Below are positions 47,828-60,628 of a stretch of DNA of 64,000 nucleotides, piece after piece. Position numbers and translations under genes: made by a program. The notes beneath the pieces were generated by a model. That model ran no database searches and was not told the DNA's origin. It worked only from the letters and a program-made list of their open reading frames with translations. The stretch lies in contig NW_024104380.1 of assembly GCF_003945595.2 (NCBI RefSeq), forward strand, positions 856,441-920,440, read 5' to 3'. Source of the stretch: Pipra filicauda (taxonomy: Eukaryota > Chordata > Aves > Passeriformes > Pipridae). Positions within the stretch are counted from its first letter, which is position 1. Each line of letters opens with the position of its first letter.

Positions 47828-48212
47828 CGTGTCCCACAAACTGGTGGAAAATATTCCTCAAGATTTTGTCTCCTGGTCAGCTCATTCCTCTCAGCCCTGC
47901 CAGAGCAGTGGCTCATTCCTTGGGAGCCATGGGATCCTGTTGGAGTTCATTAAAGAGTCTATTTGAAGAGTTTGGGAAGCCAAAGGCACAGGAAGGGCTT
48001 TGTGATCGAGGTTTCCACTGGCTCCAGGTGCTCACCTCGTTCCCTTTTTCCCTTTGGAATGTCTCTGCTGTGTCCTGTTCAGGGCTCTGCAGTGTTCAAT
48101 CCCAATTAAATTAAAATAAATTAAATAAGACTCCTGCCCTTAACTCCTCACTTTAGTGTGTTTGCCTTTCCTTTCCCAGTTCAGTTGTCAAATATTCACA
48201 ATATTTGACAAG
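47828..48212. other. Unique DNA
   Basis: No feature recognised. Confidence 0.5.
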
Positions 48213-48285
48213 GTGGGATCTGGTCAAAGGTTGGACTTGGTGACCTTGGAGGTCTTTTCCAACCTTAATGGTTCCGTGAATATTT
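48213..48285 (+). mobile_element. CR1 3' terminus (~70 bp)
   Basis: GGGATCTGGTCAAAGGTTGG, GACCTTGGAGGTCTTTTCC, then AACCTTAATGGTTCCGTG. It belongs with the small copy at 765-845. Confidence 0.8.
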
Positions 48286-50202
48286 GGAAATCTTGCTTTG
48301 AAAACCATTTTTTGTAAAAAAGAAAAAAAAAATCAAACCAAAGAAACCACACAACCAACCAAAAAATGCAGCTGTAACTTTTTGAGCTGCAAATTGTCCA
48401 ATACTCTGTGAAATTATCTAATTTTTTGGCTTCAGTTAATTGCACAGTAAATTAGTAAATCATATAACTACTTTTATTGGGTTTGTGTAAACACCAGGTA
48501 GCTCAGCTGACCTAGTGCAGAACTGTTCAACTATTTCAGGGAGACATAAAAAACAATCCAAGTGAGGTCTGCAGTGTCTTAAAGCCCAAAGTTTTCCACA
48601 GGAATGTAACCCAGGTTTAAAATTCCAGTGTATCCCCCCGTTCCTCAGGTGTGAACATTGTCAGCCAGAGACAAAACCTCTTAAATCATCTTTTTCTGGA
48701 ATGATAAAAAAGAAAGAAAAAGTTAATTACTGACACTCAAGATGTATGATGGCTTTTTAAGTGTAACCATTCAAAGGCAGAAACAATTTAAGAAGTTATT
48801 GCAGAAATGATGGCAGTAGATTTATGTCTTCCCAGGTTTTACTCTTTTTCTTTTGGCTCTCATCCCGTTCCTCAGGTTGAGTTTTACTGCCAGGCTGTTT
48901 CATTAAAACAGCTCCCGTGTCTCTTTTTAGAACCTGTTTTTTTTTCTGAGCAAAGGATGAAGTAAAACATTTTGAGATTTTTCTGTTTGTTGATCTGATT
49001 GGAAATGTGAGTCACTGATCCATAAAACATCCCAAACTTCCTGTTTCTGCCATTTAATACTCCTCCCCCTTCCAAGAGTTATCCACTGATCCTTATTCCA
49101 CCAGTTTATGAAGCTTCAAAGTACACTGTGAACAGCCCCCGAACCGGGGAGAGAGGAGTATTGACATTTTTACCTTGCTTTTTATCACTTGCAGATGAAA
49201 AGAAAAGCTTTTCACTGTTCTTCTATTTTGTGATTCTAAGCCAGAATTGCGAGGAGAGGGAATATAATTTTCTGGTAGAGAAGCTGGCAATAATATCCAA
49301 ATGAAAGAGTGCACTAAATTGTTCCTACGGAAACACAGACACGGGTTCAATTTAATCCTTCACAGGAAAGCTGACAAGTCTCTTTAATGCCGTGTTCAGA
49401 CACTGCTTGGAGCAGACTCCAAAGGAAAGCAAATATCCCCTGGGAACAGCACTGATTATTCAGAAATTTTAGGTGCCAGCCCTCGTTTCCCACAGCAGAG
49501 CTGCTACTGCTCCCTCGCCCTTGACTCACCCAGCAGAGTTCCAGGACAGGAACACTGGAAAACAGAGTTGAAAGGACAGTGTGAACCAGCCTTTCCAAAG
49601 GGAATTCTGGTGTCCTGTAAGAAGCTCTTTGGTTGTCCATCACAACCATCTGGTGCTGTTTGAATTTCACATCAAGGTGCTCACAGGACAAGGGAAGTTT
49701 CACTCTTAGAAGTCCCTCCCACCTTAATATTTTCCCTCTGTGTGGCATCAGGGGTGGGATGGCAGAGCACAGCTGAGGCTGATTTCTGAACTTCCACGAG
49801 TGACCCACTTGGAGTTCTGCTGAGGGACATCCCCCCATGTCACCTACCCCATCCCACAGGCATTTCTAGCCAAAAATGATCCCTCCTGTGCACTTGCTGA
49901 AGAGTTCCCGGGTGCTGCATCCCATCTGTGACAGACCAAAGAACTGCTGCCAAGCAGAGACACTGATGTTTATTCACACCCCACTGTCCCTCCTAAGGGT
50001 CTCCTTCACTCTGTGTTACATTGATGGATGATTCTGCAAAATGATCTGCTGCCAGAAGCTTTTTTTTTTTCTCACTGATTTTATTGCCATTTTCCAGAGG
50101 TTGGGGAAAGGTTGTCTGGCTTTTTTTTTTCAGCAGAAGTTACATGTTTTTTTGACATCCTGGTTCAGTTTAGTCACCGAGCACAGGCACTGAAATATTA
50201 AT
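48286..50202. other. 1.9 kb of unique DNA
   Basis: An A-rich run lies near 48318-48334, and two T-rich runs at about 50061-50070 and 50123-50132. A 163-codon minus-strand frame at 49347-49838 has no recognisable domain and no supporting splice or promoter context. Not called. Confidence 0.5.
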
Positions 50203-50475
50203 CACAGAATCACGGAATGTCCAGAGTTGGAAGGGACCCACAAGGACCATCCAGTCCAACTCCTGGCCCTGCACAGACACCCCAACAATCCCACCCTGTC
50301 CCTCAGAGCGTTGTCCAAACCCTCCTGGAGCTCTGGCAGCCTGATGAGCTCTGCCCTCAGTCTCCTCTTCTCCAGCTGAACAGACTGAGCACCCTCAACC
50401 ACTCCTTTTATGGCCCCTCCAGACCCTTCACCTTCCTGCACAGGACCCCAAATCTCCTTTCCTTCCTGAGGAGAC
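50203..50475 (-). mobile_element. CR1 fragment (~270 bp)
   Basis: Tail CACAGAATCACGGAATG, then AGAGTTGGAAGGGACCCACA, GCACAGACACCCCAACAATC and CTCTTCTCCAGCTGAACAG. It is the same subfamily as 2204-2670. An internal deletion removes the roughly 190 bp between CAGCCT and the GCTCTGCCCTCAG block that the 2.2-kb copy retains. Confidence 0.87.
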
Positions 50476-51906
50476 AAACTCCACCTTTTTGGGCTGAGAA
50501 CTGATGACAAAAATTCAGCCCAAGTTTCAACACTCCTGTGGCCTTTCACCACCCCAATCCACCACATATATAATAAAGGGTTTTTTGGAGAGTGTTCTGG
50601 ACAATCTCTCTGGCAGAACAGCCAAACCTCATCCCCAGATCCCCAGGTAGCTGCTGTTCCCCTCCTTTTTCCGCCTCCACCCCCTGCCTTTCCATTCAGG
50701 TGACTGTCACCTGCTTCCTTTCACTCCTGTCCCTCGGGAGGAACCACACAACTGCACTCCTTGAGGATATGAATTCTTTCAAGAAACAGTTGTGTCAGGT
50801 TTTCCAGGTCTCTTCTAGGCTGCAATAACTTGAATAAACAGCTGAATATCTGGTTTTTTTCCCCTGTGCTCCCTTCACATTCTATTTTCAAATGAGCATC
50901 CCTCAGTTGGAGAGCTCTCAGCTCCCTTGTTCTCACCTCGTGGCTCTCTGTGCACACCAAGGTATTACCTGAAGGGATCATTCTGAACCTCAATTATTGT
51001 CTTAAAAAGACAGGGAGCATTTTATAACTCCTTACAAACTGTTTGTCTGCTATCTATAGATAGATTTAATACACATTTTGAAGCTGGCCTGGCATCTGCC
51101 TTCCCTGAATATGAAAAGCAGCAGGTTTACAAGACACACAGCTCAGAAAGTTTTTCATTATCCCAAAAATCTCTTCCTGAAGCATCTATTCAAACATACA
51201 AACTTTTAGGAAATCTTCAAGCCCCTTTTCTTCTTGCTGTTTTCTCCTTTGCTTCTTCTCACGTGTGAGATTGGTGTATTACACAGGCAAGACAGGGGAA
51301 GTTCAGAAATATGTTGGTCTGTTCCGAAATCCATCATTTATTAATCCCTGTGCCTGGTGCTGTTCCAGCCTGAGTCTCTTTGGAAGCAGATTTTCCCTTT
51401 TTTTCTCTCTATTTTGTGTCCTGCAGCAGGAGTGAAGTCGATCAGCTTCAATCAATGCTGACACCACGAAACACGACAGCAGTACATCAAAACAGGAAGA
51501 TTTGAGGGCAAAGTTGCTTTATGAATACGGGAATAATAAACTCCAGCTGTGTCCTGCCAGTGGCTACATCAGCTCCACAATCTGTTTTAGTGGTTGTTTG
51601 TTAGTTTAGGGCTTTACTGTGTCTGTGTGGATCTGAAATCAGTCTTGCAGGGCTAAATGGAAGAGTTTGCCTACAGAAAGAGCTTCATCTTCAGTAAGGA
51701 AAATCTATAAATATAAAGGAGTTTATTTCAATAGCCAAGGGAGTAGCAGAGATCTATTTCTAGGGGAAAACATCACAAACAAGCCTCTGCAAACCTCCTT
51801 TGAGGGCTTTGCAAACGATATAATGATCTGCTGCGTCTGGACGTGGACAGAGCTGAACATCCAGCAGCTTTTGCCTTCTTAGCAATTTCTTTAGAATGTG
51901 GTTAAT
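50476..51906. other. 1.4 kb of unique DNA
   Basis: No gene, RNA or mobile feature recognised. Confidence 0.5.
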
Positions 51907-52079
51907 CATGGAATCACAGACTGGTTTGAGTTGGAAAAGTCTTTAATGCTTATCAGTTCCATCCCCTGACGTGGGCAGGGACACCTTCCACCAGCCCAGG
52001 TTGCTCCAAACCCTGTCCAGCCTGGCCTCGGACACTCCCAGGGATCCAGGGGCAGCCACAGCTTCTCTGGGCAACCTGA
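51907..52079 (-). mobile_element. CR1 3' fragment (~170 bp)
   Basis: CATGGAATCACAGACTGGTT through GGCAGGGACACCTTCCACCA to CTTCTCTGGGCAACCTG. Truncated at the 5' side at that point. Confidence 0.9.
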
Positions 52080-54480
52080 TAAGATGGCAGAGATCATATC
52101 ATTATCATTACTTATCATCAATCTCAGCAGACATATGATACAATATCACAGCCTCTACCTCTGATAATTCAGGGCTCATTGGAAAAAAATGAGCTGAGAG
52201 AAGCAAAAATCCCTCATCCATCCTTATTTTGACCCATTAAAATCACTGCTCTATCAAAAACCATTTTCAGACCTTGGAATTTTACAGGACACAGAAAGAA
52301 GGATGACATCATCTCTTCCTACATGTAGATTTGCCATAACACATTTTATCTTAGGGATATAGAAATATAGAAATATAGAAAACTTGACAGCTGAGTGCCT
52401 TCAGTTATGATGAAAATTGTAATATTGGACTTCCTCACCACCTTCTGGGGTGTCTTAAAGCTTAAATAACACATAAATGCCACTTGTCTTACAGCTGCTG
52501 CGAAGGATAATTTCTCTCTTGCTCTGTTTTGCCTAAAATATCCATGTAATGATAGTGGTGTAAATGCTGATAAATAAATGATCCCATCTCCCCTCCTCCC
52601 AACAGCAATTCAATCTGAAGTCAGATTGGGTTATTTGCTTTAAAAACAGGCTCCCATATCAAACAAGGTGACAGGAACAATTATTGTCAGCGTTAACTTC
52701 ACACACACACACCAGAATTTGGGTTGAGATTCATCACTGCTGAAAAACATGAAGACAAACTCTATGAGACTCTTGGCTTTTCCAGCATCACTCCTTCAGA
52801 AGCTTCATAATCAATTACTGCAATACATTGAATTTCTCCACTTATTTTTTCTTTAATTTAAATTTTTTTTTAAATCCTTTAATTTTAATAAAAAGTGGTT
52901 AACAGAAGTGTTTGGGAGAAAAAAAATACCTGTTTCCACTGGAAATATCTTCCTGGAATATTTCAGAGAACATTATCAGGAAGAAATGCCAAATATCACG
53001 AGTTTCATGCTGAACATCTTTGTTCTGTGCTGAATGAATAGTAACTTTTGAGAGGTAAGTGAAGAGAGAGGCAGAATTTCATTGTCTTTGTGTCACATGT
53101 TTATTCATCGCTTTGTTCTCACCCTGGGTATTTTTTATTGCTACATCATCACACATTTCTGTGTAATAAAAGCAATTTATTCAGTGGAACTGGGAAACAC
53201 GTCCCCAGTCAGGAACAGGCCGCAGACTAATTGCCACGTTTCCCAATCTGAAGATGTAATTATGGCCATTTCTTTCTTGAACATCATATTAGCCGTGAAA
53301 TACTCGCCGTGATTAACAGTAATGTCAGACTTTCCTACTGTAGCAAAGGGTCATTAGAAAGTAGAAAAGAGATCATGTGAAAATGAAGAAAAAAAAAATT
53401 CTAAATAAGAGTTAAAGTTCATTGGAATTAATGCCTGATGAATTTCCTCTCCATAAACTCTCTAAAATAATAACAAGTGTAGAAAATACAGACAGCTGGG
53501 TGAGAATCTGCATTTATTCTGAATAACTTAACCCACTTGCAGAGTACAGGAGAAAGGTAAAAGCCTCTCAACAAGTTAAATCAGGTACAAATTTACTGAG
53601 TAAATTTAGACTATTGTATTCAAACAAGACATTTATAAATGGGGTTATCCAAAGGTAAGTGTGTTTGGAGCCCTGTGAGCATAAAATTGTAGAGAAGATA
53701 GTTGAATTAAACCTGATTTCTTTACTCAAAATACTTCTGAATTTTCAAGCTTGTACAAAATTATGTGAGAAATGTGATCCTCCACTTAAAAGTTTGGGGC
53801 AGCAGGAAATGTGTGCAGTGATTTATGCACAAAACCACAAGGAATCAGAATCAGAAAGGCATGAGTTTATAATATTTTGAACTTTTATCCGTGTGTTTAT
53901 TCTTTGGAACAAACAAGATCTTCCCAAATGAGGGTGGTTTGGGTGGTTTTGTGTGTTTTGGGCTTTTTTAGTTTGTTCGTGGCTGGTTTGGGAGGGAAAG
54001 AAGTAAAATTCTGAAGCAAATTGTCCCAAGATTTCAGAGCCTCGAGCCTGAAATACTTTGTTTCACGTCTTGATTGACGAAAGAAGGTTCTCAAACTTTA
54101 TTAGAGAATAGAAATGTGGATTTCTAAACCATCCACAGTGAACACACCCCCCTCTAAACACCCTAAAAGAGCTTCTGGAAACTGGGAATCTTCCTTGGGA
54201 AGGTTGCAGCTGGAGGTCTCGAGAGCTGCAAAGCCTCTGGGTGACACCGAACCTCAGGATCTTCCCAGATGAGCCATAAAATTGCAAAGCAATAACATCC
54301 CATAAAATCTAATTGATTTTAAACACTAGTAACTATATAACAGCACTATTTTAAAGTCTGCTACAAATACTCCTGTCTGCAGGCACTGAAAAAGGCCTAA
54401 TTAAAATGAACTGTAATGGTGTTTCACCAGCATGTGATTTGACATATTATACATTCGATTAATTGAGAATTCTTCTTTTT
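52080..54480. other. 2.4 kb of AT-rich unique DNA
   Basis: A short ATAGAAAT triplet repeat lies near 52357-52382 and (CA)5 near 52702. No recognised gene or transposon. Confidence 0.5.
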
Positions 54481-54550
54481 TCTTTTTTTTTTTTTTTTTT
54501 TTTTTTGTGGTCTCCAGATTAATAATAAGAAAGGGAGGGGGGGGGAAAAA
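54481..54550. repeat. T24 run followed by a G-rich patch
   Basis: T24 at 54483-54506. About 30 bp on, a purine block includes G9 and A7 at about 54533-54551. Confidence 0.9.
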
Positions 54551-56637
54551 AAGACATGAAGGTAATTTACTTGCTCTTTCTCCAGTACTGACATTTTTCA
54601 CCTTAATGAGCACTTAAAATGTAAATTATACAGTCAGCTTAAAAAATAGAACAAAAGAGAGATGTGAGGCTTTTTCTTATTTTTTTCACATCAAAATTAG
54701 CTGCAATTATCATAAAAAATTTCCCTGGTTCTGCACCAGACTTTGTCCAAAAGTCCTGAGCACCATCAAATTCCTTCAAACATTGAGGGTTCCTGGGGAC
54801 TTTTGCCTTGATTCAGAGCTGAAAGTCCTGGACAAGTTTGAATTTACTTTGGCCGAAGACAGAAAACTGAACCCAGAATATTTTTAAGAGTTTTAGGGTT
54901 TGGTTTTGGGGGTCAGTTTGAACATTATGATTATTATTGAACTCAGACTTGACATCTCCTACGGTGGTGAAGAAGAGAGCAGAGCTCAGAGAGGTTGTTT
55001 GACTTCCCCCCTCCTGCCCAACTCCTTTTATTGACATCTACTCTCTAATTATTTGTGGTTTGTTAAAGCCCTTTTGAGGTGCTGAAGTGAAAAGTGCTTT
55101 AGAAATGAGGGGGCATTGATAATTGTTATTATTATGCACTTATTTTTGCAAACCTCAGAAAGGATGAATTTGTAGCTTCAACGGTTTTCACTGATTTAAT
55201 TTTAAGTTAAACCTCCCGAGTTCCATTCGCTGCCTTTATTACTGGCTGCTAATTGATGCTGTTCTGCTGCTTGGTTTATGAAGAGAAAATGATGCCACCA
55301 AAGAAAACACACCTGAAAAAAAATTTAATTCCCATTAGAAGCACTTCATTTATTCCCTGACATCCTGGAGAGCTCCCTCCAAAGAAACATGACCAAAATC
55401 TGTTAATATTGCATTTTTGTGCATTCCTGTTCCCAATAAAGTGAAGAATATTGATGAGTTTCTGGTTTGGAAGATGTGATTGTCTAGAAATTACTTGGAA
55501 ACCTGCCTTAGTAAGGCTACAAAAGGGAAAAAGATGAATATCTGTGAAAGAATATGTATTAAGAAAAAACAAGGAACTGAAAAAATGCCTAAATTTGAGT
55601 CCAGGAACTGGTTTGTTCTTTATTCTCAGGATTTATCTGAGAAAGCCCACGGAGACTGTGAATAATAATTAAGATATTGTCAAGTTCAAAACAAGAAATT
55701 CTTTCTTTGATAACAAATTTTATGACCGTTTTAAAAAGGCCCAGTATTAATGATTATAATTTATTATTATAATTATAATCTTATTCCCGTCTTCTAAATT
55801 CAGCTCCTGGGAAATTTCCTATTTTTACACCTGCAATATTTGGCCTATTTAGTGCCTATTAAAAAATCCAAGGAGGGTGTCCCAGAGCATCTTGAACACC
55901 GAAAACTTTTCCAGAGGATTCTTTCCCACATGATTCCGAAGGAAGGAAAGGAAGGGCTGCTCTTGTGCTCAAAGCAAATCAGAGCTGCTTGAGTATTCTG
56001 AGCCCATTTGTCTTTTTTTTTTTTTTTTTCTGCAGAAATTCCCTCCAATTTTGACAAATGGCATTTCTTCTCCGTGGGAGATTGTTTGGGAGCGGTGAAA
56101 TTCCTGTAATAACATTACTTTTCCCGGCTTTTCCCTGCTCTGTTTATCTGGGAGGCAATGGATGTCTCTTATTATGTGGTTATAAACTTAAACACATCCT
56201 CGCCAGCAGCTCCCACATAAATCAAAGGGAAAGAGCAGCCAACACAAGCACAGAGATAAGAATAATAAAAATGGGGGTTGTGAGGAAGCAGCACCGTTTT
56301 CGAGCCTCTTAGATCACATCAAAAGGGGGTTTTATTCTGATTTTTCCATGTTGGACATGATCCATCTCATCTTACACGTCTCCTTCAAAGCCCAGCACTT
56401 GTGCTCCCTGTCAGAGAAATAAAATGGTGATTTAAACACGGCTCAAAATGCACTTGGAAATATATTGCTCTGAGATTCCACCTCTGAATTCAGCTGGAGA
56501 GAAGCTGTTTCCCCACTTAATCTTTGCCTTATAAATACAAAGACAGCAAAGCACTGAATAAAACAATCAAATATTCATTAAAAGTCTTAAAAACACGATT
56601 ATAAAAATGTCCATTTATTTTTACTAATTACAAATAA
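54551..56637. other. 2.1 kb of unique AT-rich DNA
   Basis: A T17 run lies at 56013-56029 and a self-complementary ATAATTATAAT patch near 55752-55782. No gene or mobile element recognised. Confidence 0.5.
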
Positions 56638-57770
56638 TGAAATAATAAACAATAAATTACAAATAAAAAATGAAGAATTATTTTTACTATGAATCTCAAA
56701 TTCATTTTAATATCCAAATGCTTCAAACTGACCTTTATTTTCAAATTAATATGTATATATTGTTACTTGATATTTCAAACTAAACGCTTACAGAAATATT
56801 TTTCATTCATTTTTTTAATATTGGGGCTTTTTCCAGAATGAGCTTTTGGAGAAATTCTGTATTGGAGTGATTGCCTGGAGTAGGGTAAAGGTTCTAATAT
56901 TATATACAATATAATATATAATTTTATATATATAAATTATATATTATATGTTATTGTATTACAATATAATATACAATACACAATATTATGAAGTTACAGA
57001 AGGTGCTGCTCAATTAATCACAAATAAAAAATGAAAATTTATTTTTACTATAAATCCCAAACTTATTTTAATATCAAAATGTTTAAACCTTACACATATT
57101 TTTCAAATAAATATGCATGTATTGTTTAATTGATATTTCAAACTAGACAATTATTTAAATATTTTCAATCACAATTCCATTCATTTTTAAAATATTGGGT
57201 TTTTTTCCTGGATGCCCTTTTCGAGAAATTCTGTATTTGTATGATTGCCTGCAGTTGTGTAAAGGTTATAATATTATATACAATATTATTATATTACATA
57301 ATATTATATCTGTTATTATAGATTATATATTGTTATTTATAATATTATATACAATATTAGTGTTAGATTAAGTGCTGCTCAATAAATCACAAATAAAAAA
57401 ATGAAAAGTAATTTTTCCTATAAATCTGAACTTTATTTTAATATCCAAATGCTTCAAACTAACTAATAATTGCTATTTCAAACTAAACACTTATTGAAAT
57501 ATTTTCCATCCATTTTTATAATATTGTGGTGGGTTTTTCCCTGAATGAACTTTTGGACAGATCCTGTATTTGTGTGATTACCTGGAGCAGGGCAAAGGTA
57601 ACACTTTTGGTTTATCAAGTCACAGTTGCATTTTTAACCAACTTAAACATAAATATTTTCCTTATCCTGCTCTTTTTCACACACCCCCTCTCCCAAATCC
57701 TGCCTCAAATTAAGTTACACAAAGTGCTGCTCAATAAATCACGAATCCAAATGAGAAATTCTGTCGAAAA
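56638..57770 (+). repeat. Diverged tandem triplication of a ~360-bp AT-rich unit
   Basis: The anchor CAAATAAAAAATGA recurs at 56660, 57021 and 57390, with a partial fourth copy at 57742. The periods are 361, 369 and 352 bp. Each full unit repeats the same ordered landmarks: TTATTTTAATATC, TTTCAAACTA, an ATTCATTTTT-like block, GGGTTTTT or GGGCTTTTT, AAATTCTGTATT or its variant, and TGATTGCCTG then AAAGGT. Units 1 and 2 end in a TA-rich linker; unit 3 lacks it. AGTGCTGCTCAAT precedes copies 2, 3 and 4. The unit is not CR1 and I do not recognise it. Confidence 0.9.
56895..57000. repeat. TA-rich linker of unit 1
   Basis: AATATTATATACAATATAAT-type sequence, partly palindromic. Its equivalent in unit 2 is at about 57268-57360. 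Confidence 0.8.
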
Positions 57771-58831
57771 ATTTGGATTTTCCTTCCCAGGTGTCCCCTT
57801 CTCGCTCCCTTTCCTGCCTTTGGAGTCACGGTTTCCTATTGATGACTGGATGTTTCCTGCAGCCATCTGAGGTTATTTTTTATTTATTATGTTTAGGTAA
57901 TTAGTATTTTCATGGAGCAACCACCTAATAAGGACTTTCAGGGCCATCTGGGGTCACCTGATTACCTGTCAGCACTTTGATGGTGTCTGTGTTGGGTCAG
58001 GCACTTTTATTCCTGGTTTATGGCAAGCAAAGGACTGGAGGGAAAATGGATCATCTTTTGTGTTCAGAGCAGTTTTTATTAAATGCACCTAAAACTGTTC
58101 CTTCCCCCTCGTTGGTTTAGAGTTCTAATGCAATTTTATTTTTAAAAATTATATATATTCACATATCACACAGTTCTGATGAGTCCAGAGGCCCTGGTCT
58201 GGGCTTTGCAAGGTGAATATCACTGGAAAATCTCCAATTGACAAAGAAAATGCATCTCCTTCCATGAGAATTCAGGAATGTCAGCAGCAGGTGTTTGTGG
58301 AAAGGAGAAAAGGGGTAGAAGACCTCAGGACATGATCAATGTCCTAATTTCCAGCACGGATGAACTCTCCAGAGCTCTTCCCATGGCTGCATATTTATCT
58401 TCTGACTAAATCAATATTTGTCCTGCAGAAAACTCTTGGTAGGCTCAAGATTTTTTTTATCCTGTAATTGTCCATCTTTCAATTGCTCTTTGTTTTGTGT
58501 TGATATCCTGCTGAAACCAGGATTCTGTTGTGTTATGGTTGATTTTAGCTACGAAACCTTGAGAATTAGAGGATGATAAAAAGGTCCCGGAATATTTTGC
58601 AAAGCTCAGTTGCTGGGGCTTTCTGTGCTAATGCATTTCACACCCCAGCCCCTGTTTACAAATCATTTTTCATTATCACTTCGGTGCCTCTCTGCTTCAG
58701 GGAAGCTGGGAATTGAAAGCTGGTGTTTGTTTTGGGTGACAGTGATATGTTTGGACAGTTAATTCACGGGTGGCCGACTCCACCACTGCTGGTTGAGCAG
58801 CAGAAAAGTGCTCATCGAATTCCTCTCTTGT
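57771..58831. other. Unique DNA
   Basis: No feature recognised. It ends at the expanded CR1 tail. Confidence 0.5.
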
Positions 58832-59079
58832 CATAGAATCATAGAATCATAGAATCATAGAATCACAGAATCATAGAATCACAGAATCACAGAATCACAG
58901 AATCATAGAATCATAGAATCACAGAATCACAGAATCATAGAATCATAGAATCATAGAATCACAGAATCATAGAATCACAGAATCACAGAATCACAGAATC
59001 ATAGAATCATAGAATCACAGAATCACAGAATCATAGAATCATAGAATCATAGAATCATAGAATCATAGAATCATAGAAT
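58832..59079. repeat. 31-unit CR1 tail array with a 96-bp higher-order repeat
   Basis: Thirty-one exact 8-bp units, CATAGAAT (T) or CACAGAAT (C), fill 248 bp without a frame slip. The order is TTTT, then CTCCCTTCCTTT twice, then TTT. The 12-unit block at 58864-58959 is repeated exactly at 58960-59055. Confidence 0.96.
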
Positions 59080-59418
59080 CAGTTGGGTTGGAAGGGACCT
59101 CTGAGATCATCAAGTCCAACCCTTGATCCACTACTGCTACAGTTGCTGGACCATGGCACTAAAACCCCCAGGGATGGAGAATCCACCACTTCCCTGGGCA
59201 GCCCATTCCAATGGCTGATCACCCTCCCTGGAAAGAAATTCTTCCTAATATTTAACCTAAACCTCCCCTGGCACAGCTGAAGACCCAGCCCCCTTGTCTT
59301 GCTGATGCTGCCTGGGAAAAGAGACCAAACCCCCCTCGGCTCCCCCCTCCTGTCAGGGAGTTGCAGAGAGTGAGGAGGTCTCCCCTGAGCCTCCTCTTCT
59401 CCAGGCTGAACAGGGGGG
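58832..59418 (-). mobile_element. CR1 copy with a hugely expanded tail
   Basis: The 3' tail occupies 58832-59079. The body reads right to left from the CAGCCTGGAGAAGAGG region (near 59390-59410) to GGTTGGAAGGGACCTCTGAG. It is the same subfamily as 4853-5265, with a ~40-bp internal deletion around 59155 (…GGCACTAAAACCCCC…). 5' truncated, no coding capacity. Confidence 0.93.
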
Positions 59419-60329
59419 GATCATCACTTCCACTCCCTGCTCTGACTTTAACTACACACCTGGAGAGGAACAACCAACCAACCCAAAAACTCTTTTAAAA
59501 GCTGATGGCAGAGGTCAAGGCAGAAAGCAAGGAATGGCAAAACCCAGCCTGGTTGTGGAATCTGGGTTTCCACACCAACTTTTCTGGGGGCCAGGGAGAC
59601 TTCAGTGTTTGACAGCTGCCTGTGTGTGCCCTCCCCACCTGAGCACCCGGGGAGGGTGGGTGAGCAGGGCTGGGGGTGCCTGGCACCACCCAGCTGCAGG
59701 GGCACTTTGCCAGTCTCCCAGGAGCTCTGGGGGCCATCTCAGGGGAAATTCAGCGTAGAAATTTGAGGCACTTTCAGCAATAGGTGTGGGAAGGTGAGTG
59801 AAAATAAAACTCAGAGGTAGCACTTGTGGCACTCAGACAGCACAGGCTGTAAAGGCTGAGAAATGCCTTCCCCCCACGGGGATCAGCCTCTGTGGGACAT
59901 GCCTGCAAACCAGGGGCTGAGAAAGCTCTTAAAGAAGCCCTAAAACTGGGCAAATCCACCCCAGCAGGGACACAGAGCTCGTGGGAGCTGCCCTGCCTTT
60001 GGATTCACACACACGTGCCATCGAATCCCTGGCAGCAGTGCTGACCTGGCTCACAGCACTCTTGAATCAGCCCCCCGGAATAAAATTCCTGATATTCCTT
60101 TTGCTTTTGCTGCTCCTTGGTCACCTCCACGACATTGTTTATCCAAGAAGATGCTGCTTTGGCATTTTATTTCAGATTGCTTTGGCCCCTTGGCTCTGGG
60201 GTGTCTCACAGTCCACAGACACAATATAAAATACAATACACAGTATAAAATAGTGCTACTTTATTTGCTGGCAGAATTGCTGGTTCTGTGTCCTCTGGCT
60301 GAAGTGGCACAGCTCTGCCATTTCCAAAT
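59419..60329. other. Unique, moderately GC-rich DNA
   Basis: Several overlapping frames of 60-85 codons on both strands between 59450 and 60230, none with a recognisable domain. Nothing called. Confidence 0.5.
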
Positions 60330-60336
60330 TAACTCT

Positions 60337-60368
<32 letters not shown>

Positions 60369-60628
60369 CATACAACAGTTCAATTTGAATGAATGGAAGA
60401 TGACAAAAGAGGTTTTCTCATAGAAAGCCTGGAAAGATTGCACTGGATCTTGATTATATATATATATATATATACGTGTATATATATATATATATATATG
60501 TGTATATATATGGGGTTTATGTGCATACAGATATATTAATTAATATATATTTATTTATGTATTTATTAATAAAATTTTATTTCTGTATTTATTAATATAG
60601 ATACATATTGATATAGTTATATTTATTC
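60330..60628. repeat. TA-rich low-complexity block
   Basis: (TA)n with ACACAC edge at 60337-60372. A longer (TA)n with TACGTGTA and TGTGTA interruptions lies at 60455-60512, followed by ATTTATT-type sequence to 60628, where a CR1 tail starts. Length-variable and cruciform-prone. Confidence 0.9.

Noticed and set aside
49347..49838. 163-codon minus-strand frame
   Set aside because: No recognisable domain, biased composition or supporting signals. The length is compatible with chance in 64 kb on six frames.
57130..57870. Similar short frames in tandem units 2 and 3 (shared pattern around FCICMI and SCICVI)
   Set aside because: The resemblance follows from the DNA-level tandem duplication. Unit 1 does not keep the frame, so there is no evidence of coding selection.
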